A stretch of 64,000 bases of DNA from contig NZ_PYFP01000001.1 of the NCBI RefSeq assembly GCF_003056055.1, positions 2,294,001 to 2,358,000 on the forward strand. The letters are read 5' to 3'. The position numbers were made by a program, and so were the translations under genes. Below, piece after piece: positions 9,505 to 19,089 of this stretch (positions within the stretch are counted from its first letter, which is position 1; each line of letters begins with the position of its first letter). The notes under the pieces are model-generated. The model was not told the origin of the DNA, searched no databases, and saw only the letters and a program-made list of their open reading frames with translations. Source of the DNA: Glaciimonas sp. PCH181. Lineage in GTDB: Bacteria > Pseudomonadota > Gammaproteobacteria > Burkholderiales > Burkholderiaceae_D.

Positions 9505-11301
9505 ATGAGCAACGATTCCAAGAACAACAACCCGACTGTGCCAAATGGCCACGGTACGCCCGCACCGGCGCCGTCCAACTTCCTGCGCACCATCATTGAA
9601 GCCGACATGACTGCGGGCGTGTATGCCGAACGTAAAGATAATCAGGGCCAGCCGTTGCCGCAGGTCATAACGCGTTTTCCGCCTGAGCCAAATGGCTATC
9701 TGCATATCGGGCATGCCAAGTCGATTTGGGTCAATTTTGGTCTGGCCCGGGATTACGCAGGCCGTTGCAATCTGCGGTTTGACGACACCAATCCTGAAAA
9801 AGAAGAGCAAGAATACGTCGACACCATTATTGACAGCGTCAAATGGCTGGGTTTCGACTGGAAAGATACTTCTGGCGATCATTTGTACTTTGCCAGTAAT
9901 TATTTCGACCAGCTTTATCAAATGGCCGAGTATCTGATCACCGCTGGCCTGGCCTACGTAGACAGCCAAAGCGCCGAAGACATGGCCGCCAATCGCGGTA
10001 ATTTTGGCGAAGTCGGCAAGGATTCGCCGTTTCGCGGACGTTCGCCAGAAGAATCGTTAGACCTCTTCCGTCGTATGAAAGCCGGAGAATTTAAGGACGG
10101 TGCACACATCGTCCGTGCCAAAATCGATATGGCATCGCCCAACATGAACCTGCGCGATCCGGCCATCTATCGTATCCGCCATGCGCACCATCACCGCACT
10201 GGCGACAAATGGTGCATCTATCCGATGTACGACTACACACATCCGATTTCGGATGCGCTGGAAAACATCTCGCATTCAATCTGTACGCTGGAATTTCAAG
10301 ACCATAGACCGTTTTACGACTGGGTTCTGGAGAAGTTGAGCGATGGTGGCTTCCTGGCAAAGCCAGTCCCGCGTCAATACGAATTTTCTCGCCTGAATAT
10401 TACCTACGTCGTCACCAGCAAGCGCAAATTGCGGCAACTGGTGGACGAAGGCATTGTCGATGGCTGGGATGATCCGCGCATGTCCACGCTAGTCGGCATT
10501 CGTCGGCGCGGCTATACGCCAGAAGCGATTCAACTATTTTGTGAGCGCACCGGTGTGACCAAATCCGACGGCTGGATCGACATGAGTTCACTGGAAGGCG
10601 CTTTACGCGAAGACCTAGACCCAAAAGCCCCGCGCGCTACCGCCGTATTGCGCCCGCTAAAACTGATCATCGACAATTTCCCAGACGGCCACATCGTCGC
10701 ATGTCACGCGCCGGTATATCCCCCTGCGCATCCTGAACACGCCACAGCGTTACGCCATTTTCCAATCAGTAAAAATGTCTGGATTGAACGCGAAGATTTC
10801 ATGGAAACGCCGGTCAAAGGCTATTTCCGCCTGACGCCGCCGACGGCAGACAAACCCGGCAGCCGTGTTCGCTTGCGCCATGGTTATGTCGTTGAATGTA
10901 CCGGCTTCGATAAAGATGCAGACGGCAACGTCACTGCGGTACATTGCAACTATTTTGAAGACAGCAAAAGCGGGACCGAAGGCAGCGCCAACTATAAAGT
11001 CAAAGGCAATATCCACTGGATCAGCGTAGCCCATGCACTGGAAGCAGAGGTGCGTTTATACGACCGCTTGTTCAGCGATCCTCATCCTGATGCTGGCGGT
11101 AAAGACTTTAAACTCGCGCTAAACCCACACTCCAAAGAAGTCATCACGGCCTATCTGGAACCCGGCTTAGCGACAGCAATGCCCGATGATCGCTATCAAT
11201 TTGAACGGCACGGTTACTTTGTCGTGGATCGGGTCGATGCGGTTGCAGGCAAGCCAGTATTCAATCGCACCGTCACGCTAAAAGACAGTTGGGGCAAGTA
11301 A
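9505..11301 (+). CDS. glnS: Glutaminyl-tRNA synthetase
   Basis: This 598-residue class I synthetase shows FPPEPNGYLHIGHAKSI near residue 57, with the HIGH motif, and VTSKRKL near residue 306, the KMSKS equivalent of GlnRS. The anticodon-binding beta-barrels fill the last 230 residues. It charges tRNA-Gln directly. Compared with E. coli GlnRS (about 554) it has a longer N-terminal leader rich in Asn, Pro and Ala (residues 1-28), common in Burkholderiales. A strong hairpin terminator follows. Confidence 0.98.
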   Translation: MSNDSKNNNPTVPNGHGTPAPAPSNFLRTIIEADMTAGVYAERKDNQGQPLPQVITRFPPEPNGYLHIGHAKSIWVNFGLARDYAGRCNLRFDDTNPEKEEQEYVDTIIDSVKWLGFDWKDTSGDHLYFASNYFDQLYQMAEYLITAGLAYVDSQSAEDMAANRGNFGEVGKDSPFRGRSPEESLDLFRRMKAGEFKDGAHIVRAKIDMASPNMNLRDPAIYRIRHAHHHRTGDKWCIYPMYDYTHPISDALENISHSICTLEFQDHRPFYDWVLEKLSDGGFLAKPVPRQYEFSRLNITYVVTSKRKLRQLVDEGIVDGWDDPRMSTLVGIRRRGYTPEAIQLFCERTGVTKSDGWIDMSSLEGALREDLDPKAPRATAVLRPLKLIIDNFPDGHIVACHAPVYPPAHPEHATALRHFPISKNVWIEREDFMETPVKGYFRLTPPTADKPGSRVRLRHGYVVECTGFDKDADGNVTAVHCNYFEDSKSGTEGSANYKVKGNIHWISVAHALEAEVRLYDRLFSDPHPDAGGKDFKLALNPHSKEVITAYLEPGLATAMPDDRYQFERHGYFVVDRVDAVAGKPVFNRTVTLKDSWGK

Positions 11302-11634
11302 TTATTGCCTCAGACTTACGCAAAATGTAAACCAGCTTTAGCGAACTACGTCAACATTTGGCTTGAGTTAACAGACCGCTAAAAAGTACCGCTGCCATGG
11401 CATGGCAGCGGTACTTTTAGCGCAATTATTTCCTTGATGCAACTCTGCATCCACATCTCCGCATCACCCATTTCCGTTGTTCTGACACTCCCATTTTTGC
11501 ACCACTTTTGATACAAATTGTTTCAAGCATTACCAACTTGTATTAGTGCTTTCGTTTTCGCTTCCTAGAATGAAATTAAGGAGGAAAAAAGGCCTGACTA
11601 TAGACCTGAAAGCAACTTTTAAAGAGGTGGAGAC
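11302..11634. other. Intergenic region glnS to Gly-rich protein gene
   Basis: These 333 bp contain the glnS terminator and the leader of the next gene, which ends in a GAGGTGG ribosome-binding site. The stretch from 11420 to 11620 is without a readable ORF. Confidence 0.5.
11382..11418 (+). terminator. Strong hairpin after glnS
   Basis: Two 18-nt arms, AAAAGTACCGCTGCCATG and its complement, are separated by a single G, so the real loop is a few bases. The right arm ends in TTTT. The site is 80 bp after the glnS stop and reads as a bidirectional rho-independent terminator. Confidence 0.75.
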
Positions 11635-12051
11635 ATGCGTAACAAAACAATTTCTGTCTGCCTTGCAGCAGTCATGTTGTCGCTTGGATGCACTCAGGCG
11701 ATAGCGCAACACGGCGGTGGTTTTGGTGGCGGCTTCCATGGAGGCGGTGGCGGCTTTCGCGGCAATAATGCCGCGCAAACAAGCGGCGGACAATTTCACG
11801 GTCATCGTGATTTCGTTGGTCGTCGCGGCGCTCACTTCCGTGATTTTCATGGTCGCGGTATCTTTATAGCAGGTGGGCCTTTCTTCTTCGACCCATTCTT
11901 CTACGATGGCTACGGCTACTATGGTAATCAATTGATCTACGCGCAACCGGGCATCAACTATAGTTTTTACTGCAGAAACCCGGCAGGCTATTATCCCGAC
12001 GTTGATGCATGTCCTACTGGCTGGTTACAAGTGGTGCCTGACGGTCCATAA
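11635..12051 (+). CDS. Exported glycine/aromatic-rich protein of unknown function
   Basis: This 138-residue protein starts with a signal peptide (MRNKTISVCLAAVMLSLGC then TQAIAQ). A Gly-rich block follows (GGGFGGGFHGGGGGF), then a His/Arg/Phe-rich middle, then an aromatic block (FFFDPFFYDGYGYYG). The C-terminus has two Cys in a short conserved-looking domain (YCRNPAGYYPDVDACPTGW, about residues 113-131), seen at the end of many small betaproteobacterial exported proteins. The start has GAGGTGGAGAC upstream. Function is not known; it is likely periplasmic or outer-membrane associated. Confidence 0.8.
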   Translation: MRNKTISVCLAAVMLSLGCTQAIAQHGGGFGGGFHGGGGGFRGNNAAQTSGGQFHGHRDFVGRRGAHFRDFHGRGIFIAGGPFFFDPFFYDGYGYYGNQLIYAQPGINYSFYCRNPAGYYPDVDACPTGWLQVVPDGP

Positions 12052-12292
12052 TGATGAGGCGCTCGGAAGGTACGTAATTAATTACTTGCAATTTGGCAAT
12101 ATTATGCGGCTCGATAAATGCAATTACTTTGCTTAATTACCGCAGCAAAAAACCCGAAATACGAAGGTTAACCGCTGCGGTAAGGTGCGAGGAGCTTTGG
12201 CGAAAGCAGAAGTGGGCGAGATTTTTCATGGACTCAGCTAACCGTATATACTTTCGCCACTTTTCCCTGATTTCACCACGAGAGACCCCTCA

Positions 12293-12802
12293 ATGACTAT
12301 TTCCATGTACAGCGCGTCCGTTCCTGTTTTCAAACAAATCCTCACTGGTTTAAGCAATGTTCTGACTATCGCTGAAAACCACGCCACCGAAAAGAAAATC
12401 GACGCTAATGCGTTGTTGCAGGCGCGCCTGTTTCCAGACATGTTTGCGCTGACACGCCAGGTTCAAATCGCTGCTGATTTTGCTAAAAGCGTGACATCGC
12501 GTCTGGCCGGTATCGAAGTACCAGCGTACGAAGACAACGAACAAACTTTTGCTGAATTACAAGCTCGTATCGCCAAAACAATCGCGTTCATCGATGGCTT
12601 GACCGCAGAACAAATTGACGGCAGCGCTACGCTAGAAGTCGTTCTGCGCCCTGGCACACCAAAAGAAAAGAAACTGACCGGACAAGCATATTTGCTGCAA
12701 TACGGTTTGCCGCAATTCTTTTTCCATGTCACCACCAGCTACGACATCCTGCGTCACAATGGCGTGGAAATCGGTAAACGTGACTTTATGGGCGCGTATT
12801 AA
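12293..12802 (+). CDS. DUF1993 family protein
   Basis: This 169-residue protein matches the DUF1993 family in length and pattern: an N-terminal MTISMYSASVPVFKQIL, a central ARLFPDMFALTRQVQIA near residue 43, and a C-terminal YDILRHNGVEIGKRDF. Members form a four-helix bundle of the DinB/YfiT type; the His pair often used for metal binding in DinB proteins is not obvious here. Biochemical role unknown. It is followed by a strong terminator and is probably transcribed alone. Confidence 0.88.
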   Translation: MTISMYSASVPVFKQILTGLSNVLTIAENHATEKKIDANALLQARLFPDMFALTRQVQIAADFAKSVTSRLAGIEVPAYEDNEQTFAELQARIAKTIAFIDGLTAEQIDGSATLEVVLRPGTPKEKKLTGQAYLLQYGLPQFFFHVTTSYDILRHNGVEIGKRDFMGAY

Positions 12803-12847
12803 TCTGAACAGGATGCGATAACGCTTAAAAAACGTTATGTATTTCTC

Positions 12848-12881
12848 AAAAAACGCGACTCTATCTGAGTCGCGTTTTTTT
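12848..12881 (+). terminator. Rho-independent terminator after the DUF1993 gene
   Basis: AAAAAACGCGACTC, loop TATCT, GAGTCGCG and a T7 run form a textbook hairpin 45 bp past the stop codon. Confidence 0.9.
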
Positions 12882-13044
12882 GCCTCACCATCGGTAAGTA
12901 GCTTTTTTATCGCCATAAAAAATATAAATATAACAACTTATCGTTGTGTAATTGCGACCTATTTACGGCCTTCACTTTTCTGATGACGATAGATTAATAA
13001 AACTGTAGTATGTGCCGATGAGCAACACCATCAAGGAGCGCTCA

Positions 13045-13098
13045 ATGCGCACGCACACTTATAAAATGCCCCTGAACAGCCTCACGCACCGACAGTAA
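13045..13098 (+). CDS. Candidate 17-residue small protein or leader peptide
   Basis: An ATG follows AAGGAG with a 7-nt gap, the best-spaced ribosome-binding site in this region. The ORF reads MRTHTYKMPLNSLTHRQ and stops. It lies 138 bp upstream of the GGDEF-EAL gene on the same strand. It has three His, two Thr-His and no membrane segment. It may be a leader peptide or the remnant of a longer gene. Evidence is limited to the ribosome-binding site. Confidence 0.3.
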   Translation: MRTHTYKMPLNSLTHRQ

Positions 13099-13236
13099 AA
13101 GGCTCCAAGCGCACCCAAATACCCGCCTGATCAGTTCCCCGAAGGTCGCCGCCACATGACGACCAACGATAATGGCGGTCCCACTCTTTTCGATTGTACT
13201 TTCCGACGGCACTTTCCAACTGGATTGTAGGATATC

Positions 13237-16200
13237 TTGAATAACACGATCCCTCCTTTAAACGAACCGGCTCTGGAGCGGCCGGACGCAATGGAAAACC
13301 TGGCCACGCACGAGCCGCGACCTAACTTCCGTTCGAGGTCGATATTAGACCTTATTGTGCAAACAGACGATCCCAAACAGGCGCTCCGCATGCAGCGCTA
13401 TTTCATGGCCGCCGGTACTTCGTTTCTGGCGATTTGCCTGATGTTTGTCTGCTATCTTCAAGGCGTTTTATCCATGAGCGCCTTCCAGCAAAGCGCGGCT
13501 CTGGCGATGCTGGCGATGCTGATTTTTTACAGCATGTTCCGCAGTGGATACAATCTGCGGTTCAGCGATCCTAATCTGGCCATTCCACAAATGTCGGTGA
13601 CAACGCTGGTGATTCTATACACCATGTACGTGGCAGACAGCGGGCGGGCCGTGTTCGTTATCATGCTGTTGATGGCTTTTCTGTTCAGTGTGTTACAGCT
13701 GCCGAGCCGCACGTTACTGCAATGCGCGGGCGGCATCTTGGCTGGCTATGCCGCAGTGATCGGCTTGTTACAGCACTTTAAGCCACACACGCTCAATCTG
13801 CAATTGGAGCTGTTGCAATGGCTGGCGCTTGCGCTAACCTTGCCGTGGTTCGCCATGATGGGCGGTTTTATCAGCGGACTGCGCAAACAATTGCGTCAAA
13901 GCAACACCCAATTAGCAGGCGTATTGCAACGGGTTCAGGCCAGTGAATCAAGTCTGGCACAGGCGCAAAGAATGGCCGGGCTAGGCAACTGGTCGATTGA
14001 TCTGGCGCAGGGTTCTGCCGTCTGGTCGCTAGAGACCTATCGCCTGTTAGACATTGATCCGGCAGAACCGGCCCTGATAGGTGCACCTTTCTTGCAGCGC
14101 GTACACCCAGAAGACCGTGCAGATTACAAGGCGCTGATGGCCCTTATTTTGTCCGATAGCGATACGATCATCACCGACGTCGATACACAGTTTCGCATCA
14201 CCCGACCCAATGGCGAACTGCGCTGGGTGCATGTACTGGGAAAGCCGATCCGCTCTGACGATGGTCGCGCAACGTTCTTGCACGGCACCATCATGGATGT
14301 CACTGCCCGCATTGCGCAAGAAGAAGCGCTGACTTTGGCACACGACGAAGCATCGGCGGCAAGGGCCACACTGGTCGATGCCATCGAAAGTCTGAACGAT
14401 GCCTTCGGTCTGTTTGATGCAACCGATCGACTCGTCTTATGCAACCGTAAGTACGTCCACAATTTTACGTATTTCAATCGCTTCGAAGATGTTGCGGGGC
14501 TGCAATTTGAAGATTTGGTGCGCATGTCACTGACCAAAGGGGAAATGATCGAGACCGCCTTCAAGGGCGATACCGAAGCCTGGGTCACAGAACGCATCCG
14601 CCGCCATCGTGCGCCCGTCCCAGAGCCGTCTATTTTGCAATTCACCGATGGCCGCTGGTTTCAAGTGAATGAACAACATACACGTGGCGGCGGTATAGTC
14701 GGCATCCGCAGAGATATCAGCGCGCAGAAGCAGCTTGAGCAGCGTCAGGCCATGGAGTTCGCGGTCACGCTATTGCTTGCCGAATCTGAAACCCTTAACG
14801 TCGCCATGCCAAAAATCATACAAACCATGTGCGAAACGCTGGGATGGGATTGCGGTGTCTGCTGGCACTGGGACAAAACAGAGCAACTCTTTCAGCGCGA
14901 CGACGCATGGAGTATCGGATTGCCAGAGATCGCCGCATTTGTATCAACAGGCAACCAGCATCGCCCAACCGCAGAAGCGCAGGAATTAATAGAATGCGTC
15001 TGGACCAGTGGCGAACCTGTCTGGATCGAAAATGTTGTCTCAAAACTCATGCCATTTGCAAACGCGGCATCGTCCGAAACTTCGGACGTTTTACGCGCTG
15101 CCGTCGCCGCAAAAGCAGGACTGCGCGCGGCGTTTGGCTTTCCCATCAAAATCGGGGCCGAATCTTACGGCGTGATGGAATTTTATGTCCGCGATGTTCG
15201 CGCCCAAGACAACGATCTATTATCTGTAGCACGCGCAATCGGTTTGCAAATCGGCCAATTTATCGGACGTAAAGCGGCGGAAGACGAAATCTGGCAATTA
15301 GCTTTTTACGACCCCCTCACCCGATTACCCAATCGACGACTATTGGTCGATCGCTTGCAACTGGTTATCGCAAGAAATTCTCGTCACAAAGAACACAGCG
15401 CATTATTTTTCATCGATCTTGATAACTTCAAAACCATTAACGACACGCTCGGTCATGACAAAGGCGATCTGCTGCTGCAACAAGTCGCCATTCGTCTATC
15501 CAGCTGCGTGCGGGCCGCAGACACCGTCGCGCGCCAGGGCGGTGATGAGTTTGTCGTCATGGTCAATGAACTCAGCCACGACGAAGAGAAAGCCGCGCTG
15601 CAAGCAGAAAGTATCGGCGGCAAAATACTTAACCTGCTCAACCAACCCTATCAATTGGCGGAGCACGTTTATCGCAGCACATCCAGTATCGGCATCACGT
15701 TATTCGACGGTCGCGTAGTCTCTACAGACGACCTGCTGAAACGCGCCGATCTGGCCATGTATCAAGCCAAATCGGCGGGCCGAAACACCTTGCGCTTTTT
15801 TGAGCCAGACATGCAAGCCGCCGTTATGGCACGCGCTGAATTGGAAATCGATCTGCGACGCGGACAACAAGACGCGCAATTTATTCTCTACTATCAGGCC
15901 CAAGTTGATCGTACCGGTCACTGGACCGGGGCCGAAGCTTTAATTCGCTGGCAACATCCGAAGCGCGGTCTGGTCCCGCCAGCCGAATTTATTTCCACCG
16001 CAGAAGAGACCGGGCTGATCCTGCCTTTGGGTCGATGGGTAATGGAAACCGCCTGCGTACAACTTGCCGCGTGGGCGCGCCGACCTGAAATGTCGCATCT
16101 GACGCTGGCTGTCAATGTCAGCATGCGCCAGTTCCGCCAGCCGGATTTTGTAAAACAGATCACCGAACTGCTCGACGCTACCGGAGCCGATCCCCGCAAG

Positions 16201-16641
16201 CTGAAGCTGGAATTAACCGAGAGTATGTTGCTGGATGATGTGGAAGACATCATCATCAAAATGAGCGCGCTAAAAGCATTGGGCGTACGCTTCTCGCTCG
16301 ATGATTTTGGGACTGGTTACTCGTCCCTGTCCTATCTCAAACGCCTGCCTCTCGATCAACTCAAAATAGATCAAACCTTCATCAGAGACGTTCTCACCGA
16401 TCCGAACGATGCCGCCATTGTGCGCACTATCGTAGCGCTGGCCCAAAGCCTGGGCTTGTCGGTCATCGCCGAGGGAGTTGAAACCGCGCCGCAGATTGAT
16501 TTCCTTGCCAACAACGGCTGCGACGCCTATCAGGGCTACTTGTTTAGTCACCCGTTACCATTAGAGCAGTTTGAATCGCTGCATCTGCGAGACGTGCATT
16601 CAATTAATAGCGGCCATTCCAGTGCCCCCACCGTGCATTAA
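13237..16641 (+). CDS. Membrane PAS-GAF-GGDEF-EAL c-di-GMP enzyme
   Basis: This 1134-residue protein starts with six membrane segments (about residues 57-213), then two PAS domains (about 245-365 and 373-495), a GAF domain (about 510-665), GGDEF and EAL. The GGDEF motif is intact (768-772), with an inhibitory-site RxxD (RAAD) just before it. The EAL motif is intact (AEALIRW, EAL at 900-902), with ELTES, DDFGTGYSSL and AEGVET following, so it can probably both make and hydrolyse c-di-GMP. The chosen start is a TTG preceded by TAGGA; an ATG at 13291 is the alternative. Its stop lies only 7 bp from the convergent haloacid dehalogenase gene, with no terminator between. Confidence 0.95.
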   Translation: MNNTIPPLNEPALERPDAMENLATHEPRPNFRSRSILDLIVQTDDPKQALRMQRYFMAAGTSFLAICLMFVCYLQGVLSMSAFQQSAALAMLAMLIFYSMFRSGYNLRFSDPNLAIPQMSVTTLVILYTMYVADSGRAVFVIMLLMAFLFSVLQLPSRTLLQCAGGILAGYAAVIGLLQHFKPHTLNLQLELLQWLALALTLPWFAMMGGFISGLRKQLRQSNTQLAGVLQRVQASESSLAQAQRMAGLGNWSIDLAQGSAVWSLETYRLLDIDPAEPALIGAPFLQRVHPEDRADYKALMALILSDSDTIITDVDTQFRITRPNGELRWVHVLGKPIRSDDGRATFLHGTIMDVTARIAQEEALTLAHDEASAARATLVDAIESLNDAFGLFDATDRLVLCNRKYVHNFTYFNRFEDVAGLQFEDLVRMSLTKGEMIETAFKGDTEAWVTERIRRHRAPVPEPSILQFTDGRWFQVNEQHTRGGGIVGIRRDISAQKQLEQRQAMEFAVTLLLAESETLNVAMPKIIQTMCETLGWDCGVCWHWDKTEQLFQRDDAWSIGLPEIAAFVSTGNQHRPTAEAQELIECVWTSGEPVWIENVVSKLMPFANAASSETSDVLRAAVAAKAGLRAAFGFPIKIGAESYGVMEFYVRDVRAQDNDLLSVARAIGLQIGQFIGRKAAEDEIWQLAFYDPLTRLPNRRLLVDRLQLVIARNSRHKEHSALFFIDLDNFKTINDTLGHDKGDLLLQQVAIRLSSCVRAADTVARQGGDEFVVMVNELSHDEEKAALQAESIGGKILNLLNQPYQLAEHVYRSTSSIGITLFDGRVVSTDDLLKRADLAMYQAKSAGRNTLRFFEPDMQAAVMARAELEIDLRRGQQDAQFILYYQAQVDRTGHWTGAEALIRWQHPKRGLVPPAEFISTAEETGLILPLGRWVMETACVQLAAWARRPEMSHLTLAVNVSMRQFRQPDFVKQITELLDATGADPRKLKLELTESMLLDDVEDIIIKMSALKALGVRFSLDDFGTGYSSLSYLKRLPLDQLKIDQTFIRDVLTDPNDAAIVRTIVALAQSLGLSVIAEGVETAPQIDFLANNGCDAYQGYLFSHPLPLEQFESLHLRDVHSINSGHSSAPTVH

Positions 16642-16648
16642 AACTGCA

Positions 16649-17362
16649 TCATTTTGCGCCGACAATCGCGACCAATTCCGCAAGACTAGTGATCTCGCCA
16701 TCGGGCGTCGCGGGAATACGTTCGGCAGCTTGAGATAATCGATTACACCATACCACCCGAAAACCGAACGCTTTCGCTGAATACGCATCCCAGCCATTCG
16801 ACGACACAAAACATATCTCCTCAGGCCGCACTCCAAATCGATCAACCGCCAATTGATACACCGACGGATGCGGCTTAAATACTCCCACATCGTCCACCGA
16901 CAACACGGCATCGAGCAGATGAGCGATACCGGCATTATTTACCGCGCTGGCCAGCATCGCCGACGAACCATTCGAAAGGATGGCGGTTTGGATACCGCTG
17001 GCTTTCAGCGCAGATAACGCCGTGTCAACTTCGGGATAGGCGTGCAGCCTCAGATACAGTCCCATTAAGCGCTCTCGCAATTGCGGGTCTTCCAGCTGAA
17101 AACTCTCTAGCGTAAAGTCGAGCGCATTCCCGGTAACCTCCCAAAAATCCGCGTGCTGCCCGTTCAGACTGCGCAGCCAGGCATATTGCAATTGTTTGTT
17201 GCGCCACATGTCGGCCAGCGGTCGCCATTTTTCACCGAGCACGTCTTGCGACTGTTCGGCGGCACTACTGACATCGAACAGGGTGCCATAAGCATCGAAA
17301 ACGCAAGCCCGGATATTCGGGAGTTTGAGGGGCAATGCAGGTAAGGATGTGAGGGATGACAT
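16649..17362 (-). CDS. HAD-family type II haloacid dehalogenase
   Basis: This 237-residue protein follows the (S)-2-haloacid dehalogenase pattern: nucleophile Asp in CVFDAYGTLFDV (about residues 21-32), QYAWLRS near residue 58, ILSNGS near 128 with the conserved Ser-Asn, FKPHP near 160 with the Lys, and VSSNGWDAYSAKAFGF near 186-201, a run specific to this subfamily. The enzyme would remove halide from short L-2-haloacids such as L-2-chloropropionate, giving the D-2-hydroxyacid. It is cytoplasmic. The start has GGAAATAAATA upstream. Confidence 0.93.
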   Translation of the reverse strand: MSSLTSLPALPLKLPNIRACVFDAYGTLFDVSSAAEQSQDVLGEKWRPLADMWRNKQLQYAWLRSLNGQHADFWEVTGNALDFTLESFQLEDPQLRERLMGLYLRLHAYPEVDTALSALKASGIQTAILSNGSSAMLASAVNNAGIAHLLDAVLSVDDVGVFKPHPSVYQLAVDRFGVRPEEICFVSSNGWDAYSAKAFGFRVVWCNRLSQAAERIPATPDGEITSLAELVAIVGAK

Positions 17363-17573
17363 TATTTATTTCCAAAAAAATGGCCGGATCGGTGTTGACA
17401 GTATCACCGCAATTTGAGAATTATGGCGATCACGCGCAAATGCGACCCGGCTCTCGCGATAAGTCGATTGCTGGTACGCTGACGGCTGCGCAATATCATT
17501 CATTTGACGCTGCAATTATTCGGATGCTGGCCTTAGCTTTCTTAACTTTTCCAATCAAAATATCTCCATCACC

Positions 17574-18197
17574 ATGTCAGACGCCATTCATTTTTATCAG
17601 CCGTCGCAAGGCCACCGCCTGCCGCACGATCCGTTTAACGCGATTGTCGGGCCCCGCCCTATTGGATGGATTTCCTCGCAGAACGCGGAGGGTGGACTTA
17701 ATCTGGCACCGTATAGTTTTTTCAACGCGTTCAATTACATTCCGCCTATCGTTGGTTTTTCTAGTATTGGGCGTAAAGATACGCTGAATAATATTGAAGC
17801 TACGGGTGAGTTTGTGTGGAATTTAGTTACGCGTCCGTTGGCGGAGGCGATGAATCAAAGTTGTGCTGCCGTTGCGGCCGATGTCAATGAATTTACGCTA
17901 GCGGGGTTGACGCCGGTCAGCTCAACTATTGTTCGACCGCCGCGCGTTGGGGAAAGCCCGGTTTCGTTTGAATGTAAATTGACGCAGATTGTACAGTTGC
18001 GTAATACGGAGGGGACGGCTGTTGAAAGCTGGCTTGTGTTAGGGGAAGTGGTTGGCGTGCATATTAATAAATCCTTGTTGCGTGAGGGGATTTACGATAC
18101 CGCTGGGGCTGAGCCTATCTTGCGGGGTGGTGGGCCGGGGGATTATTTTCAGGCGCTGCCTGAGGGTTTGTTTCGGATGTATCGGCCGAGGGGTTAA
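17574..18197 (+). CDS. Flavin reductase-like, FMN-binding split-barrel protein
   Basis: This 207-residue protein belongs to the flavin reductase/DIM6-NTAB family. The N-terminal half shows RPIGWISSQNAEGGLNLAPYSFFNAF (start about residue 28), the FMN phosphate- and isoalloxazine-binding region. It probably binds FMN, but whether it is an NAD(P)H:flavin reductase or an oxygenase component is not visible. The coding strand is unusually rich in G and T (GGGG runs, many TTG and GTG codons), unlike the next gene. A perfect 14-bp inverted repeat lies just after the stop. Confidence 0.9.
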   Translation: MSDAIHFYQPSQGHRLPHDPFNAIVGPRPIGWISSQNAEGGLNLAPYSFFNAFNYIPPIVGFSSIGRKDTLNNIEATGEFVWNLVTRPLAEAMNQSCAAVAADVNEFTLAGLTPVSSTIVRPPRVGESPVSFECKLTQIVQLRNTEGTAVESWLVLGEVVGVHINKSLLREGIYDTAGAEPILRGGGPGDYFQALPEGLFRMYRPRG

Positions 18198-18223
18198 TAG
18201 GTTTAATTGGATTTGGGTTTACC

Positions 18224-18272
18224 GTTATTTAATACGGATTTTGTTCCGTAGAGGCAAGCCGTATTAAATAAC
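18224..18272. repeat. Perfect 14-bp inverted repeat after the flavin reductase gene
   Basis: GTTATTTAATACGG (18224-18237) and CCGTATTAAATAAC (18259-18272) flank 21 bases. There is no T-run after the right arm; C-rich sequence follows. It could act as a terminator without a U-tract, a mobile-element remnant, or a site for a dimeric protein. Confidence 0.6.
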
Positions 18273-18364
18273 AATGCCCCCCTGAACGATTCAGAGGATA
18301 AGTGTATTATCAGCAGACACGGTTTTTAACACCACGTAAAAGAGACTGTAAAAGGATCCCCAGC

Positions 18365-19051
18365 ATGATCAAATTCTATTACCACCCATCCCCAAATCCA
18401 CTAAAAGTCGCACTCTTCCTGGAAGAATCCGGCCTCCCGTATGAAGCAATCCCAGTAGACACCCGCAAAGGCGAACAACACCTCCCTGCCTTCCTGCAAA
18501 TCAATCCAAACGCCAAAACCCCCGCCATAGTAGACGGCGACGCAACAGTATTCGACAGCAACGCCATCCTCCTTTATTTAGCGGAAAAATCCGGTCAATT
18601 CTTACCAGAAAACACCCCGGCGGCACGTGGCCAAATGCTCTCCTGGCTGATGTTTATTGCCAGCGGCATCGGCCCCTACTCCGGCCAGGCAGTCCACTTC
18701 AAACACTTCGCCCCAGAACCAAAAGAATACGCCGTCAATCGCTATGGATTCGAAGCCGAACGCCATTACGCCATCCTCGATGCGCAACTAGCCAAACACC
18801 GCTATCTGCTAGGCGACACCTATACATTAGTCGACATGGCCGTCTGGGGCTGGGCCCGCGCAGTCCCCTTCATACTCGGCCCCGATGCCTGGGCCACGCT
18901 ACCAAACTTAAAACGTCACTTTGACGAAATTAACGCCCGCCCCGCCGCCCAGCGCGCCGAAGCACTAAAAACAAAGTTCACCTTCAAAACTGAAATGGAC
19001 GAGGAAGCCCGCAAACAAATGTTCCCGCAAAACGCGCGTTTGGTGGCCTGA
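18365..19051 (+). CDS. Glutathione S-transferase family protein
   Basis: This 228-residue protein has the thioredoxin-like N-terminal domain of GSTs (MIKFYYHPSPNPLKVALFLE, about residues 1-20), the cis-Pro and glutathione-binding segment KTPAIVDGDATVFDSNAIL (about 52-70, with the Asp-Ser), and an all-helical C-terminal domain with LLGDTYTLVDMAVWGW (about 150-165). It looks like the YfcG/YghU-type bacterial GSTs, which act as disulfide-bond reductases with glutathione. The ATG at 18365 has AAGGA upstream; the longer ORF start is not supported. The coding strand is strongly C/A-rich, the reverse of the preceding gene. The DUF1348 gene follows after 38 bp. Confidence 0.92.
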   Translation: MIKFYYHPSPNPLKVALFLEESGLPYEAIPVDTRKGEQHLPAFLQINPNAKTPAIVDGDATVFDSNAILLYLAEKSGQFLPENTPAARGQMLSWLMFIASGIGPYSGQAVHFKHFAPEPKEYAVNRYGFEAERHYAILDAQLAKHRYLLGDTYTLVDMAVWGWARAVPFILGPDAWATLPNLKRHFDEINARPAAQRAEALKTKFTFKTEMDEEARKQMFPQNARLVA

Positions 19052-19089
19052 TTACTATCACATTCGCACACATTTGATCGAGGTTATCC

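Larger units (their letters stand above)
12803..13236. other. Intergenic region before the GGDEF-EAL gene
   Basis: These 434 bp hold the DUF1993 terminator, then about 160 bp of AT-rich possible promoter DNA, a 17-codon ORF with a strong ribosome-binding site (13045-13098), and a 138-bp leader before the GGDEF-EAL start. Confidence 0.5.
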
